DNA from: Diphasiastrum complanatum
Lineage: Eukaryota; Streptophyta; Lycopodiopsida; Lycopodiales; Lycopodiaceae
Direction of reading: 5' to 3'
DNA length: 64,000 nucleotides
Assembly (NCBI GenBank): GCA_029204225.1
Contig: CM055097.1
Location: 27,829,192-27,893,191 of the forward strand
The translations under genes were made by a program, and so were the position numbers. The notes under the pieces are model-generated. The model ran no database searches, was not told the DNA's origin, and was given only the letters and a program-made list of their open reading frames with translations. How positions within the stretch are numbered: position 1 is the first letter of the stretch; every line of letters begins with the position of its first letter. Shown here in pieces: positions 1 through 11,803 of this stretch.

Positions 1-1176
1 GTACTTGGCTACTCCATGATTTCTGTCATCCACCACACGCAAAGGTCGCTTCCTTTGTGGTCGACTTTCAATCTTGGTCAAGTTGATGTTTCTCAAGGCA
101 AAAACAGAAAGAGCCTTAAACAGTGCCCCTGCTTCCTCCTCTAAAGCAAAAACAATGCTTGTCTTAAATCGTCTATCTGTCCTTGGAATGATCGGCTCTC
201 TTGCGAGCATTAAAAAGCGTGTGACATTTCCCGAGTCATCTTGGATGCCATCTGCCAGAATATCTAAGCCATAGAGCTCTGCCGCGCGTGCACTTGCAAT
301 GGCTCCTGTATCTCGAAGATTGTTAGCAGCTATAAATTGTGCTGCACCTGCGGTATCGTCGACAGCTTCTCTAGCGACGCCTAACTTGGAAAGCGTATGC
401 TCACATTGCGCGAGAGCTTGTGGATGACTAATCACGCGTTTCAAATGCTCTTTTTTCACACCAGGCAGCCCCAGAAGGCAATGGTGGACCGAAATCTGTA
501 CTTCTCCAACTATGTGGAGCCGATGCCTTAGAAGGAGGTCGTAATTTCTGTGAATACTTCCTCCTAGCGAATTCTCTAATGGCAAGACTGCCCTGTCCGC
601 TAGCCATAGCTCGACGGCCTGAAATGCAGCTTCAAACTGATCACAAGGAACTGCTTCGCAATTTGGATAAGCCTTGCTTGCCGCTGATTCACTGTAAGCC
701 CCGGGAACACCTTGATATGCTACCCTCAACTCCGATCCATGGCTTGGCGGTTTGGAAAAATCAATTATTGACAGAGGCTTCGGAAAAGTTACCAGATCTC
801 TGAGCGTATCTCTGAAGCTAGTAGTTGCAAGCTTCTCATCAGAAGCATCAGCATGTAAATCAACTGCCAGGCTTTCCTTCTCGACTTGACTCGCCCACTG
901 ACTGGACAAAACAGCACACGAACTTTGCCAGTCGGCATGTCGTCCCTGCAGATGATGCGTCGTATCCGATATGACACCGGGGCTTTGTGAAGACCAACTT
1001 CCATTGCCAGTATTATGCGCTGCTAAAATCGGCAGTCTTGCCATTCTCTTTTTTGGTAAGTGCTCCAGCCTCACTTTTTTCAGGCTTAGAGCAGCTTCTT
1101 TCTGAATTGATCCACTAGACAGATAGACCAACTCTGTCGAAGATACAGTCAGTGATGGACACATGTGCAAAGCCAT
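1..1176 (-). CDS. ADT: Arogenate/prephenate dehydratase, plastid (3' end beyond window)
   Basis: Arogenate dehydratase makes phenylalanine from arogenate in plastids by decarboxylation and dehydration; some plant members also use prephenate. Reading the minus strand from 1176 gives 392 codons with no stop, running off the left edge. Residues 1-149 are a poorly conserved, Ser/Leu-rich leader that fits a transit peptide. The catalytic domain opens at about residue 150 with [14 protein letters not shown] and continues through [24 protein letters not shown] and the TRF signature (Thr319-Arg320-Phe321, bases 214-222), whose Thr is essential in this family. An ACT regulatory domain follows with the ESRP Phe-binding motif at residues 370-373 (bases 58-69). 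About 45 C-terminal residues are missing. The catalytic part has no introns, as in many plant ADTs. Met codons at 1164 and 1044 are alternative starts; the 1044 start would give a leader of about 105 residues. This is the only intact host gene in the window. Confidence 0.95.
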   Translation of the reverse strand, partial: MALHMCPSLTVSSTELVYLSSGSIQKEAALSLKKVRLEHLPKKRMARLPILAAHNTGNGSWSSQSPGVISDTTHHLQGRHADWQSSCAVLSSQWASQVEKESLAVDLHADASDEKLATTSFRDTLRDLVTFPKPLSIIDFSKPPSHGSELRVAYQGVPGAYSESAASKAYPNCEAVPCDQFEAAFQAVELWLADRAVLPLENSLGGSIHRNYDLLLRHRLHIVGEVQISVHHCLLGLPGVKKEHLKRVISHPQALAQCEHTLSKLGVAREAVDDTAGAAQFIAANNLRDTGAIASARAAELYGLDILADGIQDDSGNVTRFLMLAREPIIPRTDRRFKTSIVFALEEEAGALFKALSVFALRNINLTKIESRPQRKRPLRVVDDRNHGVAKY

Positions 1177-1219
1177 ATTTCTACCACAATGACGGTACTT
1201 GACACCTCAGAGAATACTT

Positions 1220-1227
1220 CTTATATA
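1220..1227 (-). promoter_or_regulatory. Possible TATA box of the dehydratase gene
   Basis: Read on the minus strand this is TATATAAG. It lies 44 bases upstream of the 1176 start codon, so transcription would begin near 1190-1195 and leave a very short 5' UTR for that start. It fits better with the start at 1164 or 1044. A TSS far upstream is equally possible. Confidence 0.35.
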
Positions 1228-2430
1228 CTGCTCTGCTTTACCGACTCTCGTAGAAAAAAATTAGAAAAGCTGCAATACAGCCAAAACAGCCAAACTTCTT
1301 CCTTCAATCTATATTCCCAGCCTGCTCTGCTACACCGGGCTTCTTCTAGCAGAATCACAAAAGCTCTTCTCTAGTGCAATATTTCCTTCAATCTTGAACC
1401 CCAGCTATTGCAAGTACACAAAAAACACCTCTTCAATGATATCAGACCGTAATGATTCAAGCATTTCCGTCTGATCAACTCCTTGGATGCAACCTTTGGC
1501 TTATGTCCCGTACAGCTGCTCGATCTCCTCAAATCTAGTGAAATGGCCAACTAACTGATCGGTTGCTCCTCTTCCCCGTCTCAGCTTGGAGCCAGATGTT
1601 TATGCGATTTTCGATTGTAGAAGTTATTGGATCAAGCTCTTGAATCAGCATTCATCAGTAGTAGCAGCAGAGCAGAGCACCAGAGAGAGTATTGAGTATT
1701 GGAAGAGGCGTGGTGAAAGCCCCTGAGGAAAAAGAGGCAGACTGTGGCGCTCTTTATGCAGCGCCGAGCTGGGACTGGGGCGAAGCCTGAAGCCGTGTTT
1801 TTCCTGCCTGGCATGCCCTGCCAGCCCGTCAACGGCGACTGGTGGTTGGTTGGTGGTTCGCGCGGGCGTAAAGAGTGGCCACCGGATCAACCGGTAGTCG
1901 CGCCTTCCATGCCCCTGCCCCTGTGTCGTCGTTGGACGTCAGCTCCACGTGGCCGTCGCCCCAAGACGAAACTGAGTGGTCGACTGATATCCACGGTTGA
2001 GTGAACAGACGGGTCCCTGGTGGCATTCGATTTTGAAATCTCACCAACCATTGTCGTGGTTCCTTCTCCTTCCTTCATATGAGGCTTGATAGATTATTGA
2101 AGTAGAAGACTAGCAAGGATAGGACACGTTTATAAATTATTTCGAGTTGATTTCAAAATTATTATTAAAGTGTTGCACATGTAGGAGAAGCCTCCCAATT
2201 TTATACGATGTATCTATACATTGTAAGGGATACTCACTTGGAGGCATGTGGCAGAAGCTAAGATTACCCCATAAGTAAATCTTAGTTTTGAAGCTTGCTT
2301 CATGTAAGTGTGGATACAAGTATCCTCAAGTGTGTTGTTTGGGTCAAGGACATGAGAGCCAATTGAGATTGCTTGAATGTTTGTGCTACACCTAAAGAAC
2401 GTCGGACTTAAAGTGCACTCATGTACCTTG
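1228..2430. other. Upstream flank of dehydratase gene, no gene recognised
   Basis: The part at 1640-2050 is more GC-rich than the rest of the flank and has short overlapping ORFs on both strands that resemble no protein I recognise. It could hold promoter or 5' UTR sequence for the minus-strand gene. From about 2080 the sequence becomes AT-rich and without features. Confidence 0.4.
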
Positions 2431-2431
2431 C

Positions 2432-2549
2432 TTATTTAGCTTGTTTATACAACATCAAATGCCAACTTGAAAAGTGAGTAGCCCGATGATGATTATTTAG
2501 CTTGTTTATACAAGCATCAAATGCCAACTTGAAAAGTGAGTAGCCCGAT
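2432..2549 (+). repeat. Tandem duplication, about 61-bp period, two copies
   Basis: The stretch from TTATTTAGCTTGTTTATACA to GAGTAGCCCGAT occurs at 2432-2487 and again at 2493-2549. The copies differ by a one-base insertion and are joined by a short GAT/ATC-rich link. Confidence 0.9.
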
Positions 2550-2704
2550 CATCATCAGTCATACAAGTATCTCACATGAGGTATCCAATAACAAGGCAAT
2601 GTGCCAAATGGTTATACTGCATAGCTTTCCCTCAATGACCAAATTGGTTCCCAAGGGTGTTGTCCTCCCTATAAAAATCCCCAACCTAGCCTTCAACAAG
2701 GGAC

Positions 2705-3480
2705 GTGACTTCCAAGTCGCATCTCAAAAGAAAATTTTGTAAGTATTGCAAACGCGCTAATCATGAGATTTTGTTCATTCATATATATGTGGTCCAATGT
2801 AGACTCTGTCATTGCTTAATGCAAAGTATTTCATTACCTTCATTGACGAATATTCAAAAAGAACAATTGTTTATTCTATTAGGCAGAAATCTGAGGCTTT
2901 CAAAATCCAAAGAGCGTATAGAAATGGAAACTGGTAAAAGAATCAAAGCAAGTTAGGTCCCACAACAGGGGAGGGTACATCTCTACCAAATTCAAGGAGT
3001 ATTGCCTTAACAACGACATTGAGCAACAATACATTTTACTCCTATTTGCCTCAGTCAAATGGACTTGCTGAGAGAAAGAACAAAACCTTAGTCGAATCGG
3101 CTAAGTGTATTCTTGCTCATGAGACACTTTCAAAATCCTTCTAGGCTGAAGTTGTTTCCACTATAGCTTATATTTAGAACATATTTCCGACTAAAGGTTT
3201 CTCAAAAAAAACACCTTATGAAGTTTTGGATAGGCTCCAAACCATCATCATCGAACCTACGCATAACTGGATGTATCGCTTATGCACAAATACTACAAGA
3301 TCTCAGGAAGAAGCTCGACTTCCAGAGTATCAAATCTATTTTCACCAGTTACACTTCTTTCGATAAAGCTTATAAGTTGTATGATCTTGTCGAGTCAAAG
3401 ATATTCACTGGTCGGGATATCGTCTTCATCAAAGATCAGTTTATCGACCTCAAAGGTAAGGGAAAAGCTGATATAGCCGA
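2705..3480 (+). pseudogene. Copia-1: gag zinc-knuckle and integrase remnant
   Basis: This is a broken Ty1/copia polyprotein read in several frames. A gag-type CCHC start (CKYCKRANHE) lies at 2735-2765. Within about 50 bases it runs into integrase core sequence (FIDEYSKRTIVYSIRQKSEAF, about 2840-2905, with stops). Next come a degraded SNGLAERKNKTLVES block (about 3055-3100) and the integrase C-terminal pattern with KAYKLYD and GRDIVF (3370-3430). Protease and the integrase N-terminus are absent between gag and the core. RT and RNase H are also missing, because the remnant meets Copia-2 near 3550. Confidence 0.8.
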
Positions 3481-3549
3481 ACTATTGGACTCTCCCGAAT
3501 TATTGAACATTTATGTTCCTAAGTCGACTATGACTCTAAGAAGGAAAAT

Positions 3550-4560
3550 ATTTTCTTGTTTGCAAAAGAATGAAGAAAGTTTTGTTTTGAGAATGAAAGC
3601 ATTAAGAAAGGAGAGCTTATTCAAATAATTCTTAATGGCTTATTGGATGCTCATGCTAACATTGTTTAAAGTATTGCTATTCAAAAGACTTTGCCAAGTT
3701 TGATGGATCTTCAAGAGATCTTGATCAATGAGAAATATAGGCTTCAAGCAAGAGGTGGATCTACATCGACACTTCAAGAGGATGCTATGTTCACAAAGGG
3801 CAAATTCAAGGGCAAAACCAAAAGTAAGTGGTCTAAAGGGCAAGATCAAGGCCTTTTGTGATGAGCATGGGATCAAGAGGGAGTATACAACATCAAGAAC
3901 CCCACAACAAAATGGAGTGGCTGAAGGGAAGAATAGGACTTTATGTGAAAGTGTTAAAGCTATGAGGTTAAGTGCTAATCTTGACAAACCATTTTGGGAT
4001 CAAGCTTTGTTGTGTGCCAATTTCTTGTGCAATAGTTGGCCGAGTGCTATTTTGGATTGAAGGACACCTTTTGAGATGCTATTCAGAAGGAGGCCGAGTG
4101 TCAACTTTCTAAGAACCTTTGGATGCACATGCTATGTCAACATTATTGTTTATGATAGGACCAAGGAGGATCCATCTTCAAGAAGAGGTATTTTTGTTGG
4201 ATATAGTGAGGTGAGTAAAGCCTACAAGGTTTCATTCCTTCTACTAACAAAGTGATTGTTGGTAGAGATGTCATTTTTGATAAGGGGAACATTCCAAAAG
4301 TGTCTTCAAGCATGATTGATGGTAGTGTGGATGGATCTAACATTCTTGACGTTGATGAGAAGGATCCTACTTTGGATGGTGATGATGATGGACCTTCATC
4401 AAGTCAAAAGCCAAGGAGAACATCAAGAGAAAGACAAGTACCTTCAAGGCTCAAATATGATCAAAAGGGTAAGCAAGTAGTTTTTGGAAATTATGTTACT
4501 TTCCTAACCTCTCTGGATGAGCCTACAAGTGTAGATCAAGCAAGAAAATAAGAGGAGTGG
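3550..4560 (+). pseudogene. Copia-2: gag fragment joined to integrase
   Basis: A gag fragment (LIQIILNGLLDAHANIV, then LPSLMDLQEILINEKYRLQA, 3620-3765) leads into a basic stretch. At about 3840 it joins integrase directly at AFCDEHGIKREY, TPQQNGVAEGKNRTLCES and FWDQALLCANFLCN (to 4059). Frames then shift through FEMLFRRRPSVNFLRTFGC, a GYSEVSKAYK block and VGRDVIFDKGN. The acidic linker before RT (SQKPRRTSRERQVPSRL) is preserved to 4550. Protease and the N-terminal half of integrase are deleted. Confidence 0.85.
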
Positions 4561-4569
4561 ATCCAAGCA

Positions 4570-5376
4570 ATGGATCTTGAGTATCAAGCTCTTGTGAAGA
4601 GCGAAACATCTTTTGGAGGATCTTCTTGTGTACATGGAGCTTTGCAAGTGGATGGATGTTATCTTGCTATAAAATCAAGTAATGGATCTGGAAAACAAAT
4701 TTTGTTCAATGACTTTGATGGTCAAGTTGAAGATCAAGAGGTTGATCTCAAAGCACTTCAACTAGTCAAAAGGGAAGTTGGCAATTTGGAGCTAGTCAAG
4801 AGCATCAAAGGAGAGGTAATTGGCAAAGATGTTATGGATCTGTTTTTGCTGCATATTGAAGACTCAAGTAATGTCAAAGGAGCAGCAAGGAAGTGTTGTT
4901 CAAGTATACTTTACTTGTTCTATCTCATGTTTGAGCAATTTCATGTGGATGTGTGCAAATTGTCAAGATATGGTAGAACTAGTTACATTGGTGAGCATTG
5001 TTTTGATGTTGGATTTGTACTAGCATTCTTGGCTAGTTTTGCTGATGGAAATGAAGCTATTGGAAGATCATTATGTCACTCATTCATGGCCAAGTCATCA
5101 AGATATGATGACATCTTATGGCAAGATGAAGATGGAGGCTCATTCATGGAGTATCATGGTGGATACATGGCAACAAAGGACAAAGGAGGAGGAGACATGC
5201 AAGCAAAAGTTGATCACTCACATTTATTGTTTGTTTGTTGTGAGAGTTTAGAGTTGGAAGCATGGTGGAATCATTCCATTTACATTCTATTTGATTCTTC
5301 ATGTTCTAGTTACATCTTGATATGTAAAATTGATGTAAGAAATAGTAAAGCATCCCGAGTGGACACTATTCTCTAA
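4570..5376 (+). CDS. Chimeric 268-codon ORF: copia RT start fused to unrecognised sequence
   Basis: The first 14 codons (MDLEYQALVKSETS) are the usual start of copia reverse transcriptase. After that the reading frame stays open for another 254 codons, but no RT motif appears (no YGLKQ-type segment and no YVDD). I recognise no domain. Visible features are an N-terminal acidic and Val-rich half, a hydrophobic Cys-containing stretch (SILYLFYLMF), a Gly-rich KDKGGGD segment and a hydrophobic, Cys-rich end. Copia-2 resumes just downstream with RNase H. Unrelated DNA therefore seems to have replaced RT inside Copia-2, as in gene-fragment capture. No promoter or splice evidence is visible, and a chance open frame in captured non-coding DNA is a real alternative. 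Confidence 0.35.
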   Translation: MDLEYQALVKSETSFGGSSCVHGALQVDGCYLAIKSSNGSGKQILFNDFDGQVEDQEVDLKALQLVKREVGNLELVKSIKGEVIGKDVMDLFLLHIEDSSNVKGAARKCCSSILYLFYLMFEQFHVDVCKLSRYGRTSYIGEHCFDVGFVLAFLASFADGNEAIGRSLCHSFMAKSSRYDDILWQDEDGGSFMEYHGGYMATKDKGGGDMQAKVDHSHLLFVCCESLELEAWWNHSIYILFDSSCSSYILICKIDVRNSKASRVDTIL

Positions 5377-5399
5377 AACAGTTATTGTTGTTTCTATTT

Positions 5400-5690
5400 T
5401 GAGCATTACATGATCTTTGAAAGGAAGTCTATTCTCAGAACAAAGATCATTCTTATGATGGATCAAAGTTCTATGGTCAAAAACTATGCTAGGAGCAAGC
5501 ATATTGAGGTACATTATCATTTTGTGAGGGGGCAAGTCATTGCAAAGGAGGCGGAGCTTCAACATGTGTCTTCAAGGGACTGTGTAGCTGATATCTTCAC
5601 CAAAGAAAGGACTTGCTCATGAAGCATAGGACTTCACTTGGAGTGCTATCAAAGTCTATGCTAAAACTAGTTGAAGAGTGAGTGTGAAAG
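5400..5690 (+). pseudogene. Copia-2 RNase H C-terminus and polyprotein end
   Basis: The segment SKHIEVHYHFVR followed by LQHVSSRDCVADIFTK is the conserved end of copia RNase H. A frameshift after DIFTK leads into the tail LLMKHRTSLGVLSKSMLKL. At 5684 the sequence TGTGAAAGATTCAACTAGTT looks like the start of a 3' LTR. It resembles the Copia-4 LTR start, but is cut off almost at once by the minus-strand Copia-3. Confidence 0.85.
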
Positions 5691-5699
5691 ATTCAACTA

Positions 5700-6720
5700 G
5701 TTTCATTCCATTTTGATCGTTGTCGATTGCTCCATAACAAATGCAAAAGTCCATAGTAGCTCAAAGATATCTCATGACTCTGATGAGAGCCTTCCAATGT
5801 GTTATACCAGGGTTGGTCACATACTGACTTAGGGAGCTTATTACAAAAGCTATGTCTGGCCTGGTATAGATCATTGTGTACATAAGAGATCCTATTATCG
5901 AATGATAAGGATACTTGCGCATTTGCTCCTTTTCTTCGATTGTTCAAGGACACTGGTCCATCAACAATTTGATACCTGGTTGCATTGGTGAGAGAGCTAA
6001 CTTGCAATTAACCAGATTATATTTGACTAACATATTGTAGATGTACCTCTATTGAGTAATGTAGATCAACTTTCGATTTTTGTCTCTGTAAATATGAATA
6101 CCAAGGTAGAAATGAGCTTCTCCCAGATCGATCATGTCAAATTCGGAGGATAGCATTGTCTTAGCTTCTTTTATCAAATCGATATTGTTGCCAAAGAGCT
6201 GCTGCACTATCTTGATGTAAACATTCGAATTTGAAGAGCTTGGTGTGTAGCCATGATCAATAAGAAAAGTATTGATTCTTTAAAACCATGCTCGAGCAGA
6301 TTGCTTCAAGCCATAAAGTGCCTTATGGAGTTTACACACATGATTGTATTTACCTTCGATAATATAACGTCCGAGTTGCACCATGTAAATGTTTTCTTCT
6401 ATAACTCCATTGACATATGTTGTCTGTACATCCATTTGATGCATTTCCAAATCTGTTGCAGCAACAAATGATAGTAATAATCGAATAGAAATATGTTTGA
6501 CTATTGGACTGAAGGTCTCAATGTAATCGACATTGTATACCAGAGAGAATCCTTTGGCGACAAGTCAGGCTTTTCTTCTGTTGATGCTTCCGTCTGCTTT
6601 GTACTTGACTTTGAAAGTCCATTTACAATCAACTACGTTTCTGTTAACAGGTAATTCGACAATTGTCCATGTCTGGTTCTTGATAAGAGATGAATACTCT
6701 TTATCCATAGCTTCTTTCCA
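5700..6720 (-). pseudogene. Copia-3 reverse transcriptase and RNase H start
   Basis: Read on the minus strand this shows copia RT order. A region around LYGLKQSARAWFKRI (about 6260-6320) is followed by IDLIKEAKTMLSSEFDMIDLGEAHFYLGI (6190-6100), then MRKYPYHSIIGSLMYT (5920-5870) and TRPDIAFVISSLSQYV (5860-5810). Stops and frameshifts are scattered through it. The fragment ends at about 5700 against the Copia-2 LTR scrap, so most of RNase H and the 3' LTR are gone. Confidence 0.85.
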
Positions 6721-6725
6721 AAGAT

Positions 6726-7079
6726 CTAAATCAAGCTGACTAAGTGCCTCTTCGACAGTAGTCGGCTCCTGAACAAGATAGGCTGTAGACTCATCAATAT
6801 ACCTGACAGGTGGTCTGTTATTCCTTGATGATCTTCTGGAAAATGGAGGAAGTTGTTTATTTGTAGTTGCTGAACTGTGACATTATCTTCTTCGAATTTG
6901 CCGTTGATATGTTGTTCGTCAAAAGTAGATGAGCTTGGACCTTCAATGAGAATAGTCGACTGAGGAACTTGAAAGTTCCATATGTCAGGAAGCAAGGTCT
7001 TCATTTTAAATTTCCATAAATGATAATTAAATCCATTCAGCTTGTCTGCGATAAGACCGGCTTTAATTTGAGAATCCAT
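6726..7079 (-). pseudogene. Copia-3 gag N-terminus fused to pol linker
   Basis: The first 30 residues, from MDSQIKAGLIADKLNG to WKFKMKTLL, are a copia gag start. Around 6985 the same open frame continues into an acidic, Ser/Thr-rich linker (PQSTILIEGPSSSTFDEQ). In intact elements that linker lies between integrase and RT. The open frame of 117 codons thus skips the rest of gag, protease and integrase, a deletion of several kilobases relative to a full element. Confidence 0.75.
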
Positions 7080-7260
7080 CTAGAATTTTAGATTGTCAAT
7101 GATTCGATTGTTGTTAAGAGAAAGATACAGTGCTGTGGAAATCAATTCTCTGATACCGAAACAAATTGATTTGAACTGAAAAAAAAAAAATTGATATCAC
7201 GAGAGATATCAAGTATAAGAGTTTGCACTCTACTTTAGCATCAGGCCTTGAAGAATCAAC

Positions 7261-7272
7261 GCTGTAATACCA
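7261..7272 (-). other. Copia-3 primer-binding site (tRNA-iMet type, mutated)
   Basis: On the minus strand TGGTATTACAGC directly follows an LTR end ...TTCCAACA. It matches the common plant copia primer site TGGTATCAGAGC at 10 of 12 bases. Confidence 0.6.
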
Positions 7273-7825
7273 TGTTGGAAAGAGGTGTGTGAAAGATAGG
7301 TCGAACTCGAAAAGAAACGAACTCGAATGAAAAGAATTTGAATGACAAGAATTAAATCTTATTGTGCGTAGCAAAATAAATTATCTTCCTCTCTCTTCAT
7401 GCATGACTACATCTATCAATTTTGAACAAAACAATAGTAATAGAAATCACGTTCGATCTTATAGTAACTAACTTTGAAATCATTAGTACTATAGTGATTA
7501 CGTAGCCAAACATTAAGCATCAAAACATTAGACAAATAATTAGTCGCGAACTATTAGACAAATAGTCGCAAAAAATTACAAAAATGCATACATTCTAAAA
7601 CAAAGCTGAACGCAATAAGAGATAGTATTGATTCAGTATGGAAGTGAAACAGATGTAAATCGTACAACAAGTTGCGGATCGAAGCCACGTACTCTAAGCT
7701 ATTTCTGAATGGCTAAAATGTAAGTCGAAATTAAGCGCAATGCTGATAAGTAGTAAGCGCAATAGCAATCTCTACACAACTCTAAGAAGTGAGCTAGAAT
7801 GCTCAGAAGCATTCAAGCTCGAGGG

Positions 7826-7830
<5 letters not shown>
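7273..7830 (-). repeat. Copia-3 5' LTR (outer end uncertain)
   Basis: The LTR is inferred from its inner end (7273), which abuts the primer site. The outer end was not found, and no 3' partner survives, because the element is truncated at about 5700. A (GA)n run at 7829-7859 lies near the probable outer part. Confidence 0.45.

Positions 7831-7859
<29 letters not shown>
7829..7859. repeat. (GA)n microsatellite
   Basis: This is an uninterrupted GA dinucleotide run of about 15 units, on the outer side of the Copia-3 LTR. Confidence 0.95.
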
Positions 7860-7861
<2 letters not shown>

Positions 7862-8260
7862 AACTATTCAATACTTGATCATAAGATGTTGATCATATTC
7901 TGATGGTTGATGCCTAGATGTTGAAATATGAATAGCTATTTATACTAAGCAATTAGGTCATCAAAAGCGTTCATCCAATTGGCTGTGATGTGCTTGCATC
8001 CATCCAGTTAGGACCTCTCATAAACTACTTGCTGATCCATTAATGCAAGTCGGTGGCTTTGGTCGCAAATAGTCTGTCTGCAGAAATGAACGTAAAAAAA
8101 GGACAATTATAATTGTACTTATCAATCATTAAGAGTTATTGATTGCTTAATCCAAAGATCTATCAAGTTCTAGGTGTTAGATCTTGATCTAGATGCTTTA
8201 CACTATGATTTAAGCAAGAGCAATGGATCAAATGATTAAAAACATAAATGAGCGGCCTCA

Positions 8261-8868
8261 CACATGTGGAGGACAGTACCAGTGCGGTGCCTTTTTACAG
8301 AGAGTAAAGTACATAAGCTTACAAATGCATTTCAGTCATCAAAACTCAAGACAAATGTGGAAAATACAAGCAGGACTAGAATTTGCCAATGTCACATCAA
8401 CTTCTCATTGATTTGGTTGATCCCTTTATAGATCAAGTACATCCACGAGCTATGTACTGTCCAGCAAGCCTTCACACATGTGAAGAGTGCCTAGTCATCC
8501 AGATCCACCAATGGGATCCATATGTGCTCATTTCCCAAAGTTGACTATTCTCTTTGGCTAGAAAACAAAAAGCTAGTCTTTCACATTTATAGAAATTTTC
8601 CCTATAAAATAGGATTTAATGGAATCTTCCTATCTTATCTTCTAGAAGCTTATCCACACATGTGAATGGTATCTTGACATGTGTAAGTAATAACTCATTC
8701 ACATGGAAGTCCAATCTATTTACATAAAGTTTGACCAATTTGACCATTTTCAAGATTCTACTCAAAGGTCAATTTCACACTAGTGTAGATCAAGCTAAAA
8801 TCAATCTAACTTTATAAAAGTGACTTATGTACATTCTTTCACACGTGGGAACAGACTCCACACATGTG
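8261..8868. repeat. Dispersed CACATGTG/CACGTG palindromes in unassigned DNA
   Basis: The 8-base palindrome CACATGTG occurs at 8261, 8475, 8657 and 8861, mostly as (T/C)CACACATGTG, and CACGTG occurs at 8842. The surrounding sequence has no coding content I recognise. The same core recurs in LTR or leader regions elsewhere in the window (24907, 33696, 46604, 63408, 63652, 63984). Confidence 0.7.
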
Positions 8869-8999
8869 AGATCCTATCAAGATCAATTAGCTTGAGATCT
8901 ACAAGGTACTTCAAGTTGGAAGTGATATTTTTAACACTCCTCCTCACTTCTAACTTGGCAAGTCTAATTATAAGCTGGCTACCCATTATTGTGGACCTT

Positions 9000-9335
9000 T
9001 CAAGATTGTACGTAGAATTGGTTCTTTGGCGTATGAGCTCGATATTCTTCAAGAAAATCGACTGCACACCCAATGTTTCATGTTAGTCGTTTGAAACTAA
9101 GTTTATATGATGGTGATACAGTTGGATCGGATGGGGATTTATCTTATTTGAAGATTTGTCGTTTAGTGTACCTTTGAAACCTGAGAAAGTGCTTAGAACC
9201 AGAGATAAACAATTGAGAAATCGTTCTATCTTTGAGTGCTTAATTTGGTGGAAGGGTCGTACTGAGGATGATAATTCGTGAGAGAGTTGATAACATAAAG
9301 AAGAATTTCCCGAAGTTTAACTTCTAAGGATAGAA
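9000..9335 (+). pseudogene. Chromodomain-type gypsy: integrase C-terminus and chromodomain
   Basis: Across frames the translation reads IGSLAYELDI, HTQCFMLVV (normally HPVFHVS), then RTRDKQLRNRSIFECLIWWKGRTEDDNSWERVDNI in pieces. This is the conserved C-terminus of chromovirus integrase with its chromodomain, which targets insertion to modified chromatin. Frameshifts lie near 9090 and 9180, and everything upstream is missing. Confidence 0.8.
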
Positions 9336-9340
9336 GCATT

Positions 9341-9935
9341 TTAAGGAGGGAAGAATGTTATGTCCATGACCAGTACATAGGATACAGTATACTCCTAGTC
9401 TTGGATAGACGGTACTCCAGTGAAACAAGCTATTAGTTATGCCACGTCATACTAGATGTGACCCGAAAGTAACTAATATCCTTGTGAGGCCCAGAACACA
9501 CTAAATGGAGTTTAAACAAGGTATGAGACAGTGTATGCATGTGTAGAGTTATCAGTAGCAATTCTATGAATAGTTGGTCCATGCTTAGGACTCTATTCTA
9601 GGTGAATCTATGTATAGGGAATTTAGGGCTATGCATGGCTATGTGCCCAGGTTGCTTTTGGCTCTATATATTGGGTCCAAACTCGCCCTACTCCTCATCA
9701 TGGTTTTGGATTCATTGCCACCCTCTCACTCTATATTCATGCTTCTTGTTCCTTGGCTTGGGGGTGAGGCTTCTAGAATTTGATTGGATGCTTCTACTTG
9801 GTTGGGTGGTTTCTCCATAGTGTGTTATCATTGTGTTTGTGATCTGTAAGTAGGATCTAAGATGCTTCCCTTATAGTCACATACACAAGCAATTCAAAAA
9901 TAATAGTCTATTACACAATTGAATCATTATTGCAA
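9341..9935 (+). repeat. Polypurine tract and 3' LTR of chromodomain gypsy
   Basis: A purine-rich tract at 9341-9355 (TTAAGGAGGGAAGAA) precedes an LTR start TGTTATGTCC at 9356. A CTATATATTGG TATA-like box lies near 9663. The LTR end is uncertain, somewhere in 9890-9935, just before the CT-rich island. Confidence 0.65.
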
Positions 9936-9944
9936 CCTTCGAAT

Positions 9945-10983
<1,039 letters not shown>

Positions 10984-11802
10984 TGTTAGCAACTGTGCTA
11001 ACACAGAGAAAATAAAAAGGAAAGAAATAAAACTCCGAGGCATGTGTTTTGTAAGACCACGTATGAGTATCTATCAATAAACTTCAGCCATGGCATGTGT
11101 TTTGTAAGTCCATGAGTAGAAGCTTAAATAATAATAAAAAAGCTTAAACTTAGATTTAGAACTTAGACTTAGGAGACTTAAGATTAGAAATATTTTATCT
11201 TAAGTTTTCCTAAGTTAAGAAATTTGAAGTTTTAAATCCTAAGTTAGAAGTTCTAGAAAGGCTAAAAATAGATTAGTCCCATAAGTTAGTAGATACTTAT
11301 AGAAGACCTTGCTTGCCATAAAAGGAGAGGTATTTGCATTGTAAACGATACTTTTGAGATTAAGCTATTTTGCTCTCTATTTTGGAGAATTATCATTCTA
11401 TTTCATTTGTGTTCCCTTTGGAAAGGTGCATAGCTTGAGGGAAGATGCTCGGGCCTCCTCTTGTCTCCTTTTCATCGGTTTTATTGTGGCATGTTCATTA
11501 TTGCTTATTTGCTTAGTATTTGCCACAATCTCGTTTATTACCCTTTGGGTGTTAATCTAAGATTTAGTCTAATCACCTTGCTAGTTGGGTAAGCCAGTAA
11601 GGTTTTGTATTTTGTCATCTCAGTTGATTTCATTTCTGTTTTGGGCACTAATTGGGTAAGCCTTAGTGCTTCATCATTGTTTTATTTTCGCATTTCCGTT
11701 GAAGCTTGTTGTAGAAACTTAAAAAGTGGATGAATCTCTACATCCCTATACTACACCCGTAGGTAGATCTAGCCACCGCACGAACTAGAAATACTTCCAA
11801 CA
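10984..11802 (+). repeat. Gypsy-1 5' LTR
   Basis: The 819-bp LTR has TG...CA ends. Compared with the 3' LTR (799 bp) it has about 20 extra bases near 11065-11090 (GAGTATCTATCAATAAAC). The related element at 46689-47405 also has them, so the 3' LTR most likely lost them. It contains a purine-rich, AAG-rich stretch and two GGCATGTGTTTTGTAAG repeats. Confidence 0.92.
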
Positions 11803-11803
11803 T

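Noticed and set aside
1632-2078. Overlapping open frames on both strands in the GC-richer upstream region
   Set aside because: No recognisable domain or codon bias by eye; long frames are expected where GC content is higher.
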